DNA of 64,000 bases from Burkholderiales bacterium (GCA_020854035.1 JADZGE010000042.1:1-64000); one strand, 5' to 3'. Counted from the stretch's first letter, positions 1 through 9,246 are shown. Notes: a model not told the origin generated them from the sequence alone. Program-made: numbers and translations.

Positions 1-130
1 CTGTAAACCATGCTTCCAGTTGGTCGCGCCGTTTGCCGGCCGGCTTCTCCAGAATGCCGCGGCGAATCTCGGCGAGAGTGAGCGAGGCAATGAAGAGGTC
101 CACATCTGTCTGCTCAGCCATCCAGGCCAT
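1..130 (-). pseudogene. PIN-domain (VapC/FitB-like) toxin fragment, cut by window edge
   Basis: The minus strand encodes a typical middle part of a VapC-type ribonuclease toxin: residues reading LFIASLTLAEIRRGI, then LEKPAGKRRDQLEAW. This segment normally follows an N-terminal beta strand carrying the first catalytic aspartate (LDTNV type). That strand is missing here: upstream of about position 130 the sequence instead belongs to another PIN gene on the opposite strand. The gene runs off the left edge, so its C-terminus is unknown. It is probably a truncated, inactive toxin remnant. No antitoxin gene is visible. Confidence 0.6.
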
Positions 131-134
131 GTCG

Positions 135-456
135 GTTCGCGACCGGCGGCCAAACCTCTCGCCCGAGCAGCTCGCTCGCACGAGAGCGCTGATGGACGCG
201 TCGGTCCCCGCTGGTCTGGTCACCGGCCACGCGGGTTTCGTCGATCAACTTGAGCTGCCCGATCCCCATGACCGGCACGTACTCGCCGCGTGCGATTCGT
301 TGTCAGGCGGGTGTCATTGTCACGTACAACCTCGCCGATTTCCCTTCGGAAGTCCTCGATCCCTACGGAATCGCGGCCCAGCATCCGGACGAGGTCGTCG
401 CGCACCTCTTCGACTTGTCTGCGGGCGCGGTGCGCGCCGCGGTGCGCGAGCAGTGA
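135..456 (+). pseudogene. PIN_3-type domain protein remnant with a one-base frameshift
   Basis: Two plus-strand frames together give a PIN_3-like protein. The first contains LSPEQLARTRALMDA and LELPDPHDRHVLAA. The second continues with IRCQAGVIVTYNLADFP and AAQHPDEVVAHLFDL. The join requires dropping one base at about position 291 (gccgcg followed by an extra t), so the gene carries a +1 frameshift. The N-terminal third is absent; the fragment starts where the opposite-strand toxin remnant ends. The conserved D-D-R-H and T-N-D positions are recognisable. A sequencing error could explain the shift but not the missing N-terminus. Confidence 0.6.
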
Positions 457-631
457 CTCGCTTTGACACGCCCGGCGCGCTTCGTGCGCGAGATCCTCGA
501 CACGTTTCTCTCGCTGGGATTGGCAGGAACGGTCGCGGCTCTGGAAACCATGCAGGACTTGCTGTGACGCGCGGGCTATTCGCGGCGCGACGAATTCACC
601 GGAGCGGCGCACCGGTACCGCTCATTTCCCG

Positions 632-1411
632 TCACCAGTTCGCCCGTCCTCCGCGCAATCGGGATATTGGTCGCGAAGCCTGAGCCGAGGATTGCCTGTC
701 CCGCGAAGTCCGCCGCGGCGCCGGTTCGGCCAGGCGATTCACATCGACAACGCTGATGCGGCGGAAGCCGATCCTGATCAGCCCATCGCGGCGCAGTCTC
801 GCCAGGATCTGGTTCATCGTCTGGCGCGAAATGCCGACCATGCGGGCCAGGTCGCCCTGCGAAACGGATATCGGAACGGGCCCGGCGCCGGGCATGTCCT
901 GCGCTCTCATGCGGGAGATGGCGGCAAGCCGCACCCGGGCGCGCCGCTCTGGCGCGAGATCCCGGCACTCGGAGACGACACGCAGCATCGCTGCGTAGCG
1001 GTCGAGGGCGAGCTTGGCGAGCGGCGCGAAATATCGCGGCTCTTCGGCGATCAGCTGATCCACATGAGACTTCGGCAGGAACAGAAGCCGCGCGGGCGAT
1101 TGCGCAACCGCGGTTACCAGGGTTGCCTGTCCGGTCAATGTGGAGAACACTCCGAACCAGTATCCGGGCTCTCCAACATTGACGAGGGCTTCGTCGCCCG
1201 TGGCGATCTCACGCACGAGATGTACCCGTCCCCGGATTACCGCGTACACACCCTTGGGAGGGCTGTCCTCCAGGGTTACTACCTGGCCTTTGGAGAAGAA
1301 TTGCAGGGTGGAGCGGGTCAGGATCGCATTCTGGAGCGCCGGCGGCAGGCTGCGGAACCATTTTCCCGAGCCGAGAAATCGCTGCAGAGCAGGCATGTCC
1401 CGTTCCGTCAT
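632..1411 (-). CDS. Crp/Fnr-family transcriptional regulator
   Basis: A 259-residue protein with a cyclic-nucleotide-binding-like beta roll at about residues 20-140 and a winged helix-turn-helix at about 170-225 (QGDLARMVGISRQTMNQIL). No FNR-type N-terminal cysteine cluster is seen, so it is not an oxygen-sensing FNR; the ligand is unknown. About 35 residues of basic, low-complexity tail follow the HTH, and the true domain end is near residue 225. A palindrome lies 21 bp upstream of the start codon and a second one 96 bp farther, suggesting autoregulation and control of the divergent sulfatase gene. A start at Met6 is also possible. Confidence 0.85.
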   Translation of the reverse strand: MTERDMPALQRFLGSGKWFRSLPPALQNAILTRSTLQFFSKGQVVTLEDSPPKGVYAVIRGRVHLVREIATGDEALVNVGEPGYWFGVFSTLTGQATLVTAVAQSPARLLFLPKSHVDQLIAEEPRYFAPLAKLALDRYAAMLRVVSECRDLAPERRARVRLAAISRMRAQDMPGAGPVPISVSQGDLARMVGISRQTMNQILARLRRDGLIRIGFRRISVVDVNRLAEPAPRRTSRDRQSSAQASRPISRLRGGRANW

Positions 1412-1431
1412 GCCTCCTATTCTCCGTCAAC

Positions 1432-1447
1432 TGTCGCCCTGGCGACA
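1432..1447. promoter_or_regulatory. Palindromic site 1, probable Crp-family operator
   Basis: The sequence TGTCGCC-CT-GGCGACA is a perfect 7-bp inverted repeat with a 2-bp centre. It sits just upstream of the start of the minus-strand Crp/Fnr gene. Its size and symmetry suit a Crp-family dimer site. Binding is inferred, not shown. Confidence 0.55.
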
Positions 1448-1526
1448 ACTACGCCCATATCATGCGCGGTAGCGTGCATCAACCCGATGAGGAGAAGCGC
1501 GGAGAAACGATCCGCTCGTGTGGGAG

Positions 1527-1544
1527 TTGTCGCCCCGGCGACAA
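1527..1544. promoter_or_regulatory. Palindromic site 2, probable Crp-family operator
   Basis: TTGTCGCC-CC-GGCGACAA is an 8-bp perfect inverted repeat sharing its core with site 1. The centres are 96 bp apart, close to nine helical turns. It lies between the regulator and the divergent sulfatase gene and could serve either. Confidence 0.55.
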
Positions 1545-1874
1545 GCGTTTCCCGCGGGTTCCGTCAAGATTCCAACTGGCGGATGATCCCGATTTGGCGC
1601 AACGTGAGCCACGCGCGCGCGGACGAAGCTCGCCAAAGGGGAAAAGAATGTCGCGGCGAAAGCAGGGTATCGGCGGATCGTCGTCGGTGATTGCGTCGCT
1701 CCTGTTGATGGTTCCCGTGGCGTGCCATGAGACGCCGGTGAAGGAGCATCGCCGGCAAGGACGATCATTCAGGCTGGCGATGATGTCCGAGCAGTGGAGC
1801 GCGCGCGGAACGGCCGCGCGCCGCGGGCGCGGTCTTGCCGCGGCTGTGGCATCCGAACAACCCGGAGGGAAACA

Positions 1875-4241
1875 ATGAACCGCAGAACCCCGTATCGTTC
1901 CTGGATCACCAAGTGCCTGCTGTTGCTGCTGCCCCTGCCGGCAATGGGTCAGGAGAGCCTGCCGTTTCCACAGCCGCCATCGCCCAGCAAGGCCGGCCCG
2001 ACGATTGCACAGTCGGAATACAAGCAGGCCAAGCCGCTGAGCCGCCTGCCCAAGGGCGCGCCGAACGTCGTACTCATCATGCTCGACGATGTCGGGCCGG
2101 CGCTGCCCGAAACGTTCGGCGGCCCGATCCGTACGCCGACGCTCACGCGGATCGCCGACAACGGCATTTCGTACAACCGCTTTCATAACGCAGCGATGTG
2201 CTCGCCCACCCGGGCGGCGCTTCTCAATGGCCGCAACCACCATCGCTCGGGCTTCGGCCAGATCGCCGAGCTCGCCAACAACTGGGACGGCTACACCGGC
2301 CACTGGCCGGCCACCACTGCTTCGGTCGCGAAGGTGCTTGGCTATTACGGGTATAACACCGCCGCCTTCGGCAAGTGGCATAACACGCCGGCCGAGCAGA
2401 CCACCGCGCAGGGCCCGTACGACCGCTGGCCGGCCGGCCGGCTCGTCGGATTCGACTATTTCTACGGCTTCCTCGCCGGCGAATCGTCCCAGTGGGAGCC
2501 GGCCATCGTGAGGAACACGACGCGAATCGCGACGCCGGAGAAGAAGCAATATCACTTTACCGTGGATATCGCCGACGAGGCGGTGAACTGGATGCGTCGG
2601 CAGAACGCCATCGCGCCGAACCAGCCGTTCTTCCTTTATTGGGCTCCCGGCGCGTCGCACGGCCCGCACCACATCTTCAAGGAGTGGGCCGACAAGTACA
2701 AGGGCAGATTCGACAAGGGGTGGGACGCGCTGCGCGAGGAGATCTTCGCGCGTCAGAAGGCGCTCGGCTGGATTCCCGCCAACACACAGCTTACCCGGCG
2801 CCCGGCCACGCTGGCCGCGTGGGCCGACATACCCGAGGACGAGAAGCCCTTCCAGCGCCGGCTGATGGAAGTATTTGCGGGCTATACCGAGCATGCCGAC
2901 GCGCAGGCGGGCCGGCTGATCGACGAGCTGGAGCGGCTGGGCATCCGCGACAACACGATGGTCATCTACATCTGGGGCGACAACGGCTCGAGTTCGGAGG
3001 GTCTGCACGGCACGATCAGCGAGCTCCTGGCCCATAACGCGATTCCGACCGAGATCAAGGATCACCTGCGCGTGCTCCAGGGGCTCGGCGGCCTCGACGC
3101 GCTCGGCAGCCCCAAGACGGACAACATGTACCATGCGGGCTGGGCCTGGGCCGGGTCCACGCCCTTCCAGGGAACCAAGCTGAGCGCCGGTCACTTCGGC
3201 GGCACCCGCACCCCGCTCGCGATCTCCTGGCCGAAATCCATCAAGGCCGACAAGACGCCCCGCGCGCAATTCCACCACGTCAACGACATCGTTCCCACGA
3301 TTTACGACGTGGTCGGTATCAAGGCGCCGAAAATGGTCGATGGCGTCACCCAGGCGCCGATGGACGGCATCAGCATGAAATACACCTTTGCCGACGCCAA
3401 GGCGCCGGGTCGCAAGAAAGCACAGTACTTCGAATGCATGGCGGACCGGGGTATCTACTCCGCCGACGGCTGGTTCGCCTCCGCCTGGGGTCCCCGCATC
3501 CCGTGGGTGCCGGGGCTGCCGAAAGGCATCGCCACCTGGAGCCCCGACAAGGACCAATGGCGGTTGTACAACCTGAACGAGGACTTTTCGCAGGCGACCG
3601 ATCTGGCGTCGAAGTACCCCAAGAAGCTCGCCGAATTGAAGGCGCTGTTCGACAGGGAAGCGAAGGCCAATCTCGTCTACCCCGTCGGCGGCGGGCTGTG
3701 GTCGATCATCTGGAGCCCGCAGTCGGCGCCGCACAATCCCGCGACCGAGTTCCACTATACGCAGGACGTGACCGGCGTGCCCGAGTTCGCGGGGCCGAAG
3801 TTGAACGGGCGCAGCAGCCTCGTCACGGTCGACCTCGAGTTGAAGCCCGACTCCGCGGGCGTCCTGTACGCGCAGGGCGCGTTCTCGGGCGGGCTGGCGC
3901 TCTGGGTGGACAAGGGGAAGCTCTTCTTCGAGTACAACCTGTTCGAAATCGAGCGCACGCGCATCGAAACGAAGGACGCGCTGCCGGCCGGCAAGGTAAA
4001 GATCGAGGTCGAGACGCGCGTTGCGGCGCCGCGCGGCGCCGCCGATGTCGTCGTACGTGTGAACGGCAAGGACGTGGGCCGGGCCAGGGTGCCGCGCACC
4101 GCGGTGCTTGCCTTTACCGCGAACGACGCGTTCGACGTCGGGATGGACAGCTACTCGCCGGTGTCGCAGGCGTACTACGAGCGCAAGCCTTTCAAATTCA
4201 ACGGAAAGATCGAAGCATTGCGGGTCCAGTATCTCAAGTGA
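1875..4241 (+). CDS. Secreted type I sulfatase (arylsulfatase family)
   Basis: A 788-residue sulfatase. The chosen ATG follows a GGAGG at 1864-1868 and gives a clear signal peptide (MNRRTPYRSW, then a leucine-rich core ending PAMGQ). The formylglycine motif C-S-P-T-R is at Cys109, followed by AALLNGR. Metal-binding Asp71-Asp72 lie in VVLIMLDDVG, and IWGDNGSS supplies further metal ligands near residue 373. The C-terminal ~150 residues match the extension of large periplasmic arylsulfatases. It would hydrolyse sulfate esters in the periplasm. Activation needs a formylglycine-generating enzyme; none dedicated to it is adjacent. It is divergent from the Crp/Fnr gene, whose two palindromic sites lie between them. 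The substrate cannot be told. Confidence 0.9.
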   Translation: MNRRTPYRSWITKCLLLLLPLPAMGQESLPFPQPPSPSKAGPTIAQSEYKQAKPLSRLPKGAPNVVLIMLDDVGPALPETFGGPIRTPTLTRIADNGISYNRFHNAAMCSPTRAALLNGRNHHRSGFGQIAELANNWDGYTGHWPATTASVAKVLGYYGYNTAAFGKWHNTPAEQTTAQGPYDRWPAGRLVGFDYFYGFLAGESSQWEPAIVRNTTRIATPEKKQYHFTVDIADEAVNWMRRQNAIAPNQPFFLYWAPGASHGPHHIFKEWADKYKGRFDKGWDALREEIFARQKALGWIPANTQLTRRPATLAAWADIPEDEKPFQRRLMEVFAGYTEHADAQAGRLIDELERLGIRDNTMVIYIWGDNGSSSEGLHGTISELLAHNAIPTEIKDHLRVLQGLGGLDALGSPKTDNMYHAGWAWAGSTPFQGTKLSAGHFGGTRTPLAISWPKSIKADKTPRAQFHHVNDIVPTIYDVVGIKAPKMVDGVTQAPMDGISMKYTFADAKAPGRKKAQYFECMADRGIYSADGWFASAWGPRIPWVPGLPKGIATWSPDKDQWRLYNLNEDFSQATDLASKYPKKLAELKALFDREAKANLVYPVGGGLWSIIWSPQSAPHNPATEFHYTQDVTGVPEFAGPKLNGRSSLVTVDLELKPDSAGVLYAQGAFSGGLALWVDKGKLFFEYNLFEIERTRIETKDALPAGKVKIEVETRVAAPRGAADVVVRVNGKDVGRARVPRTAVLAFTANDAFDVGMDSYSPVSQAYYERKPFKFNGKIEALRVQYLK

Positions 4242-4386
4242 GGCTGGCGCGAGATCACCCGGCCGCCATAGGAACGTTGTTTCAGTACGGAAGGATGCCG
4301 ATACCGATCGGTGGTGGCGACCGAAACCGTCATGGCGGCAGTAACTGCTTCCGCCGTTGCAACGGCTTCTGCTGCTGCCGCGGCTC

Positions 4387-4656
4387 ATGAACGGCAACCT
4401 GCGCTGTGATCCACCGGGTGCTGGCGGGGCATCTCCCCATGTGAGCGTAGACGCCGACGGAATCTTTTCGGACCTCGACGCGGGCGGCGGCGATTCGAAG
4501 CGCACATGGCGGGCCATGGCGGGTGTGGGCAATTCGTACAAGTTGGGGGATGTTGTGTTTGCGTGCGGCTACCTGTCCTACGAGCAGCGCGACATCAAGC
4601 TGGTCGGGGACCCGAGACTGGGCGGATTCCGACTTGGCATCAATTCCCGGTTCTGA
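4387..4656 (+). pseudogene. C-terminal fragment of an outer-membrane beta-barrel protein
   Basis: The last ~45 residues, with YKLGDVVFACGYLSYEQ and a final GFRLGINSRF, resemble the closing strands of a small outer-membrane barrel ending in the typical aromatic Arg-Phe. Such proteins often lie downstream of secreted sulfatases. The N-terminal barrel and signal peptide are not found in any frame from 4242 onward, so this looks like a 3' remnant. The fragment's left boundary is approximate. Confidence 0.45.
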
Positions 4657-4718
4657 CGCGCCGCTTTTCAGCACCGGGCACGGGCGTGCGTTTTTCCCGA
4701 GTCGAAGGGTGGAAACCA

Positions 4719-4946
4719 ATGAAGCGGGTCACCACCGTCGTTTTTGCACTACTGGTTTGCGCCGGGCTGGCGGCGGACGGGGTGGGCTGGGCGGTCCAGG
4801 CGGAAGTTCTTGCTTGTCGTGCGCCACCGGGCTTCCGCTCGATGGGATGGTGGCAGTGCGTGCGGTCGAACCGTCGGGGCTGCACGAGGATCCCGTCGAT
4901 CGCTTCATCGTCGCGACCGCGCTGGTGCACGGAGCGGCACTCATGA
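4719..4946 (+). pseudogene. Signal-peptide stub of a lost secreted protein
   Basis: An ATG preceded by a GGTGG-like ribosome site starts MKRVTTVVFALLVCAGLAA, a convincing signal peptide. Homology to anything recognisable then stops, and the rest of the frame is a shadow of the PIN fragment that follows in another frame. It is probably the 5' end of a deleted secreted gene joined to a toxin remnant. The parent family cannot be named. Confidence 0.35.
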
Positions 4947-5035
4947 CGGCCGATGAGCGGCTGCTCGGCTCGCCGCACGCGCTGGAGCGGCACGACGCGA
5001 CAAATTGTCGGTCGTACTGCGTGGCTCCATCCTGA
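4841..5035 (+). pseudogene. C-terminal fragment of a PIN-domain (VapC) toxin
   Basis: The frame reads LPLDGMVAVRAV, then LHEDPVDRFIVATALVHGA and LMTADERLLGSPHAL. This is the classic second half of a VapC toxin, including the D-R-F-I-V-A-T-A helix and the T-A-D-E-R strand with catalytic acidic residues. The first ~70 residues are absent and replaced by an unrelated signal-peptide stub. It is the third PIN remnant in the first 5 kb. Confidence 0.6.
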
Positions 5036-5208
5036 ACGACGAAGCTGATCGAGTCGGAGCACGGGGCTTCCCCGGGCGATCGATGCCTGTCGACATCGAT
5101 CGGGAGAGTCGGCTGCCGCTCTGGTCTGCGAGGACATTCGACTGCGCGGGTGGCCGATCGGATGGCTTCGTCGGGTCTTTCATGGCGTGGCCAAAAAATC
5201 GATAATCG

Positions 5209-5238
5209 TTGACAGTCTCCGGAATAATCGACTACCTT
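5209..5238 (+). promoter_or_regulatory. Possible sigma-70 promoter upstream of the CMD gene
   Basis: A perfect TTGACA at 5209-5214 is followed 18 bp later by TACCTT, a poor -10 match. The two flanking ATAATCG elements could be operator half-sites. It is about 100 bp upstream of the next gene. The 5036-5334 stretch otherwise holds nothing recognisable. Confidence 0.3.
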
Positions 5239-5334
5239 GCCAACCTTCCCGAAGGCCGTTCGTTGCAGGTGGTCGTCGCCGGCGGCCGGCACATCTGCCA
5301 TGCGCGCATCGAGGATCGGACCGGAGGAGTAGAC

Positions 5335-5895
5335 ATGTCGAGGATTCCCGTGATCACCGAGTCGAGCGAACTCACCTCCGCCCAGCGGCGGGTCGTCGAC
5401 GGCATTCTCGGGCGCCGTGGCGGGCGTATCCCCGGGCCCTATCGCCTTTCGCTGCACTGTCCCGAGGTCACCGAGGCCTGGCATCCGCTGGGTGAAGCGC
5501 TGCGCCTGAAAAGCACTTTTCCCCTGCGATTGAGCGAGTTCACGATGATCGTCGCGGCGCGTGCGATGGATTGTGACTATGTCTTCAATGCGCACGCTCC
5601 CGCCGCGATCAAGGCCGGGCTGTCGGAATCGATCGTGGACGCGCTCGTCAGAGATGAGCGGCCGCGATTCGCGAATGCCGACGAAGAGGCGATCTACGAC
5701 TACTGCATGCAACTTCACCGGCATCATGCGGTGTCGGACGCGGCGCACGCTCGTGCGCGCGAGCTCTTCGGCATCCCGGGCGTGGTGGAGCTCACCGCGC
5801 TCTTCGGCTACTACGTGATGGTGGCCATGACGCTTCTCGCACACGAGATGCCGCTGCAGCAGGATGCGAAGTACCGGCTGCTCCGAAGGGCCTAG
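5335..5895 (+). CDS. Carboxymuconolactone decarboxylase (CMD)-family protein
   Basis: A 186-residue all-helical CMD-fold protein. The chosen ATG has a strong CGGAGGAG ribosome site. The family core is at about residues 45-150, with FTMIVAARAMDCDYVFNAH and FANADEEAIYDYCMQL. The CxxC pair of AhpD-type peroxidases is missing, so a peroxidase role is unlikely. Such proteins are common in degradation clusters and may act as decarboxylases, hydrolases or lactonases. It is followed by two tandem Bug genes, suggesting a role in carboxylate catabolism. The substrate is unknown. Confidence 0.75.
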   Translation: MSRIPVITESSELTSAQRRVVDGILGRRGGRIPGPYRLSLHCPEVTEAWHPLGEALRLKSTFPLRLSEFTMIVAARAMDCDYVFNAHAPAAIKAGLSESIVDALVRDERPRFANADEEAIYDYCMQLHRHHAVSDAAHARARELFGIPGVVELTALFGYYVMVAMTLLAHEMPLQQDAKYRLLRRA

Positions 5896-6106
5896 TCGCA
5901 CGATGCCCGGCATGTCTTGTTCATGGCATCTACCTCGCGAGGTTCGGCGTTTGGCGCAGGCATGCTCGATCGGCTCAGTTTCATCTTCGGCGCGACCCGC
6001 GCCCCGGGGGGAGAGTGGAAGCGGACACGTCACATCGAATTCTTCTCGGCCTCGGGCGCAGGCAGCGATCCCGGCGCCCTGGCGAAGAACCGGGCCCCTC
6101 GCCCGG

Positions 6107-7072
6107 ATGTCGCGTCTCGTCGCTCTCGTCACGACATCCGCTTCGTTGCTCATGGCGGGCATCGCAACGGCCGCCTATCCAGAGCGACCGATTCGTCTCG
6201 TCATCGGCCAGGCGCCCGGCGGAGCGACCGACATCGTGTTGCGCGCGTTTGCCGCGCGATGGTCGCAGGCGCTTAGCCAGACGATCGTGGTCGACAACCG
6301 GCCGGGCGCCGGCGGCACGTTGGGCGCCGCGCTCGTCTCCCGCTCGCCCGCCGACGGCCATACTCTGCTGGTCGGAACGAACGGCCCGATCGCCATCGCG
6401 CCGCACGTGATGCGAGAGCTCGCGTACGACCCGCTGAAGGATTTCGCGCCGGTCGGCCTGTTCTCCGAAGTCTCCTTCATCCTGGTCGTTCATCCCGCCG
6501 TGCAAGCGGCCACGATCGACGAACTCATCAGGCTGGCGCGCGCGCATCCCGGCAAGCTCAATTTCGCTTCCTCCGGGCAGGCGGGAACGCCACATCTTTG
6601 CGGCGAACTCTTCAAGCTGCTCACCGGTACGGACATCGTTCACGTCCCGTACCGCGGTGGCGCTCCCGCGCAGACGGACCTGGTCGCCGGGCGCGTGCAG
6701 ATGTACTGCGCGGGTTTCCCCGGACTTGCTCCGTACATCAGGGCGGGGCGCGTGCGCGCGCTCGCGATTGCCGCCACGCGGCGCTCGAAGGTACTGCCGG
6801 GTGTCCCCACCGCCGCCGAAGCCGGGCTGACGGGATTTGTTGTGAGCGCGTGGAACGGAATCCTTGCGCCCATGCATACGCCGCAGGCGCTGATCGAGCG
6901 GCTGTACGCGGCGATGACGGCCGTTTCCAGGCAGCCCGGTTACGAAGCGGAACTGGAGGCACGTGGCGTCGAGCCGCGGCTCATCGGGCCGGCGCAGTTC
7001 CGCGACTACATCAGGCACGAATCGGATCGTTGGGGCAAGGTCGTGAAGGAAGCGCGGATCACCTCGGAGTAG
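6107..7072 (+). CDS. TctC/Bug-family periplasmic binding protein
   Basis: A 321-residue Bug protein. The ATG at 6107 gives a short signal peptide (MSRLVALVTTSASLLMAGIA, then TAAYPERP). The ligand-loop signature is QAPGGATD near residue 36, and the second loop is HVPYRGGAPA. Bug proteins capture carboxylates in the periplasm; no TctA/TctB membrane genes are near, so it probably works with a distant transporter or as a sensor. It is followed after 3 bp by a second Bug gene, so the two are co-transcribed. The 210 bp before it hold no recognisable gene. Confidence 0.9.
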   Translation: MSRLVALVTTSASLLMAGIATAAYPERPIRLVIGQAPGGATDIVLRAFAARWSQALSQTIVVDNRPGAGGTLGAALVSRSPADGHTLLVGTNGPIAIAPHVMRELAYDPLKDFAPVGLFSEVSFILVVHPAVQAATIDELIRLARAHPGKLNFASSGQAGTPHLCGELFKLLTGTDIVHVPYRGGAPAQTDLVAGRVQMYCAGFPGLAPYIRAGRVRALAIAATRRSKVLPGVPTAAEAGLTGFVVSAWNGILAPMHTPQALIERLYAAMTAVSRQPGYEAELEARGVEPRLIGPAQFRDYIRHESDRWGKVVKEARITSE

Positions 7073-7075
7073 CCC

Positions 7076-8062
7076 ATGACCATGGACGTACATGGCTTCA
7101 TGGCGCGCTTCGTCGCCGGACTCTCGCTCCTGGCGGTGCACGCCGCGGTCGGCGCGGCCGACGACTATCCCAGCCGGCCCATCAGGCTCGTCGTGCCATA
7201 CCAGGCCGGCGGCAATCCCGACGCGATTGCCAGAGCGCTTTCAGGCCAGCTCGAACGCCAGCTCGGGCGCAACATCGTCATCGATAACCGCGCCGGAGCA
7301 AGCGGCCTGATCGGCATGGAAGTCGTAGCCAGAGCGAATCCGGACGGCTACACCATGCTGTTCGCGACCAGCTCGCTGGCGGTGAACCAGGCGGTGCGGG
7401 AGAAGCCACCCTACGACATGGACCGCGACCTGGCGCCGGTGAGCTGCGTCGGCAAGAGCGCCGGTTACCTGCTGGTCGTGCACCCATCGCTGCCCGCCCG
7501 GACGCTGGCGCAGTTCGTGGCGCTGGCGCGAAACCGCGACAAGCCGCTGACCTATGCGACCTCCGGACTGGCGAACGTATCGCACCTGATGGGCGAGCTG
7601 TTCAACGTGCGCGCGGGCACGCACATGGTCAATGTGCCGTACAAGGGGTCGGGGCAGGCGCTCGCGGGGGTGATTTCGGGCGAAGTGCAAATGTACTTCG
7701 TCACCCCGACCATTGGCGTACCCGCAATCCGCAACGGCAAGGTGCGCGTGCTGGGGTTCACCGGCCAGAGCCGCTGGAACCGGCTGCCGGAAGTCCCGGC
7801 CATTGCGGAAACGGTCGCCGGATTTCAGATGGATGCCGGATGGATGGGCTGGCTCGCGCCGGCCCGCACGCCCGAGGCGATTCTCGCGAAGGTGCAGCGG
7901 GAAATCGCTCGGGCCCTGCAGGAACCCAGGTTACGGGAGTACCTGCTGGTGAGCGGATACGAGCCCTGCGCGAATACTCCCGAGGTATTCAGGCGTTTCC
8001 TCCGCGCCGAGATCGAGCGATTCACCGGGATCGCACGCATGACGAACATCAAGGCCCGTTAG
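7076..8062 (+). CDS. TctC/Bug-family periplasmic binding protein
   Basis: A 328-residue Bug protein that starts 3 bp after the preceding one. An alternative start at Met9 (7100) would give a cleaner signal peptide (MARFVAGLSLLAVHAAVGAA). The first ligand loop is unusual: PYQAGGNPDAIAR, with Asn-Pro-Asp where most members have a Thr/Ser-Asp pair. The second loop is NVPYKGSGQA. It is clearly diverged from its neighbour, so the pair is not a recent duplicate. The following 209 bp (8063-8271) contain no supported gene. Confidence 0.88.
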   Translation: MTMDVHGFMARFVAGLSLLAVHAAVGAADDYPSRPIRLVVPYQAGGNPDAIARALSGQLERQLGRNIVIDNRAGASGLIGMEVVARANPDGYTMLFATSSLAVNQAVREKPPYDMDRDLAPVSCVGKSAGYLLVVHPSLPARTLAQFVALARNRDKPLTYATSGLANVSHLMGELFNVRAGTHMVNVPYKGSGQALAGVISGEVQMYFVTPTIGVPAIRNGKVRVLGFTGQSRWNRLPEVPAIAETVAGFQMDAGWMGWLAPARTPEAILAKVQREIARALQEPRLREYLLVSGYEPCANTPEVFRRFLRAEIERFTGIARMTNIKAR

Positions 8063-8271
8063 GCCAGGCACACACCCATGGAAGCGGTTTCGAGCGCCAG
8101 CGAAACGGGCCGAAGATCCTTGCCCGGTGGCCCTGCCCCGATGGCGCTGCGTCCTGATCCAGAGGCGATCCATGTCGGCTATCGAGCGGATGGCGACGCC
8201 GAGCGCGGACGAAGAGGCGCGGATTCCGGGTGGCAACGCGCCTTCCTTCCACCCGGAGCTGCGCTGACGCA

Positions 8272-9246
8272 TCATTCGATCTTGATGTTGGCCGCGCGCG
8301 CGACCTCGACGAAGCGCTTGTGCTCGGCGGCGAGTTTCGCCCGGAACTCCTCGGGCGTGCTCGCCACCAGCGAGTAGCCGAGACCCAGAAACATCTCGCG
8401 CAGCCTGGGCGAGGCCGCCGCCTTCTTGATCTCGGCATTCACGCGCTGCACGATTTCGCGCGGCGTCTTCGGCGGCAGGAACCAGCCGTGCCAGCCGGGC
8501 TCAGGCTTGAATTCGGGCACGCCCGCTTCCGCCACGGTGGGCAGCTCGGGCATGAACGTCCAGCGTGACGGCGCGGCGAATGCAATCGGAAGCACCCGTC
8601 CGTCCTTGACGAAACCGATGGACGCGGTCGGTGGGATGAACAGCACATCGATCTCCCGCGACAAGAGCGCATTGATCTGCTGCGGAATGCCCTTGTAGGG
8701 CACGTGCAAAAGCTTCGTTCCGGCCATCTGGTTGAACATCTCGCCTGCGATGTGCTGGCCGTTGCCCACGCCTGGCGTACCGTAGGTGAGCGGCTTGTCG
8801 CGGGAACCCTTCGCCATCGCGATCAGCTCCTTGATCGACTTGACGCCCAGGGCCGGGCTCACCAGCACGAAATACCCGGCGCCGCTCGCGATCAGAGAAA
8901 CGGGCTGCAGATCCTTGAAAACATCGAGCGGGAACCTGGGATTGATCGCCTGGCTGATCACGATCGAGGTCGTGGTCCACAGCATGGTGTAGCCGTTGGG
9001 CGCGGCATTCGAGACCAGCTCGGCGCCGACCAGGCCGTTCGCGCCGGAGCGATTGTCGACCACGACCGAGCGGCCCAGCTGTGCCTCGATCTCGCGCGCG
9101 AAGGGACGCGCCAGCGTGTCGGTCGTGCCGCCGGCCGGGAACGGCACGATGAGACGTACGGGACGCGAAGGATAGGACTGCGCGCAAACGGCGGAGCTCA
9201 TCACCAGCGCGGCGGCGAGTACCACGAGGCGTGTGTAGCGGGTCAT
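8272..9246 (-). CDS. TctC/Bug-family periplasmic binding protein
   Basis: A 324-residue Bug protein with signal peptide MTRYTRLVVLAAALVMSSAV ending CAQSYPS. The ligand loop is PFPAGGTTDTLAR and the second loop HVPYKGIPQQ. The reading frame stays open upstream into the collapsed cobW gene for 165 codons, but that part is a different gene. The Bug start is set by the signal peptide and a GGAGGAG-like ribosome site just upstream. It is convergent with the previous Bug pair. Confidence 0.9.
   Translation of the reverse strand: MTRYTRLVVLAAALVMSSAVCAQSYPSRPVRLIVPFPAGGTTDTLARPFAREIEAQLGRSVVVDNRSGANGLVGAELVSNAAPNGYTMLWTTTSIVISQAINPRFPLDVFKDLQPVSLIASGAGYFVLVSPALGVKSIKELIAMAKGSRDKPLTYGTPGVGNGQHIAGEMFNQMAGTKLLHVPYKGIPQQINALLSREIDVLFIPPTASIGFVKDGRVLPIAFAAPSRWTFMPELPTVAEAGVPEFKPEPGWHGWFLPPKTPREIVQRVNAEIKKAAASPRLREMFLGLGYSLVASTPEEFRAKLAAEHKRFVEVARAANIKIE

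Noticed and set aside
1479..4541. A 1020-codon open frame on the minus strand
   Set aside because: It is antisense to the sulfatase, shows no known domain, and has the arginine- and histidine-rich composition typical of GC-rich shadow frames.
8171..8269. A 32-codon frame starting MSAIERMATPSADEEARIP between two convergent Bug genes
   Set aside because: It is short, has no good ribosome site and no recognised family.
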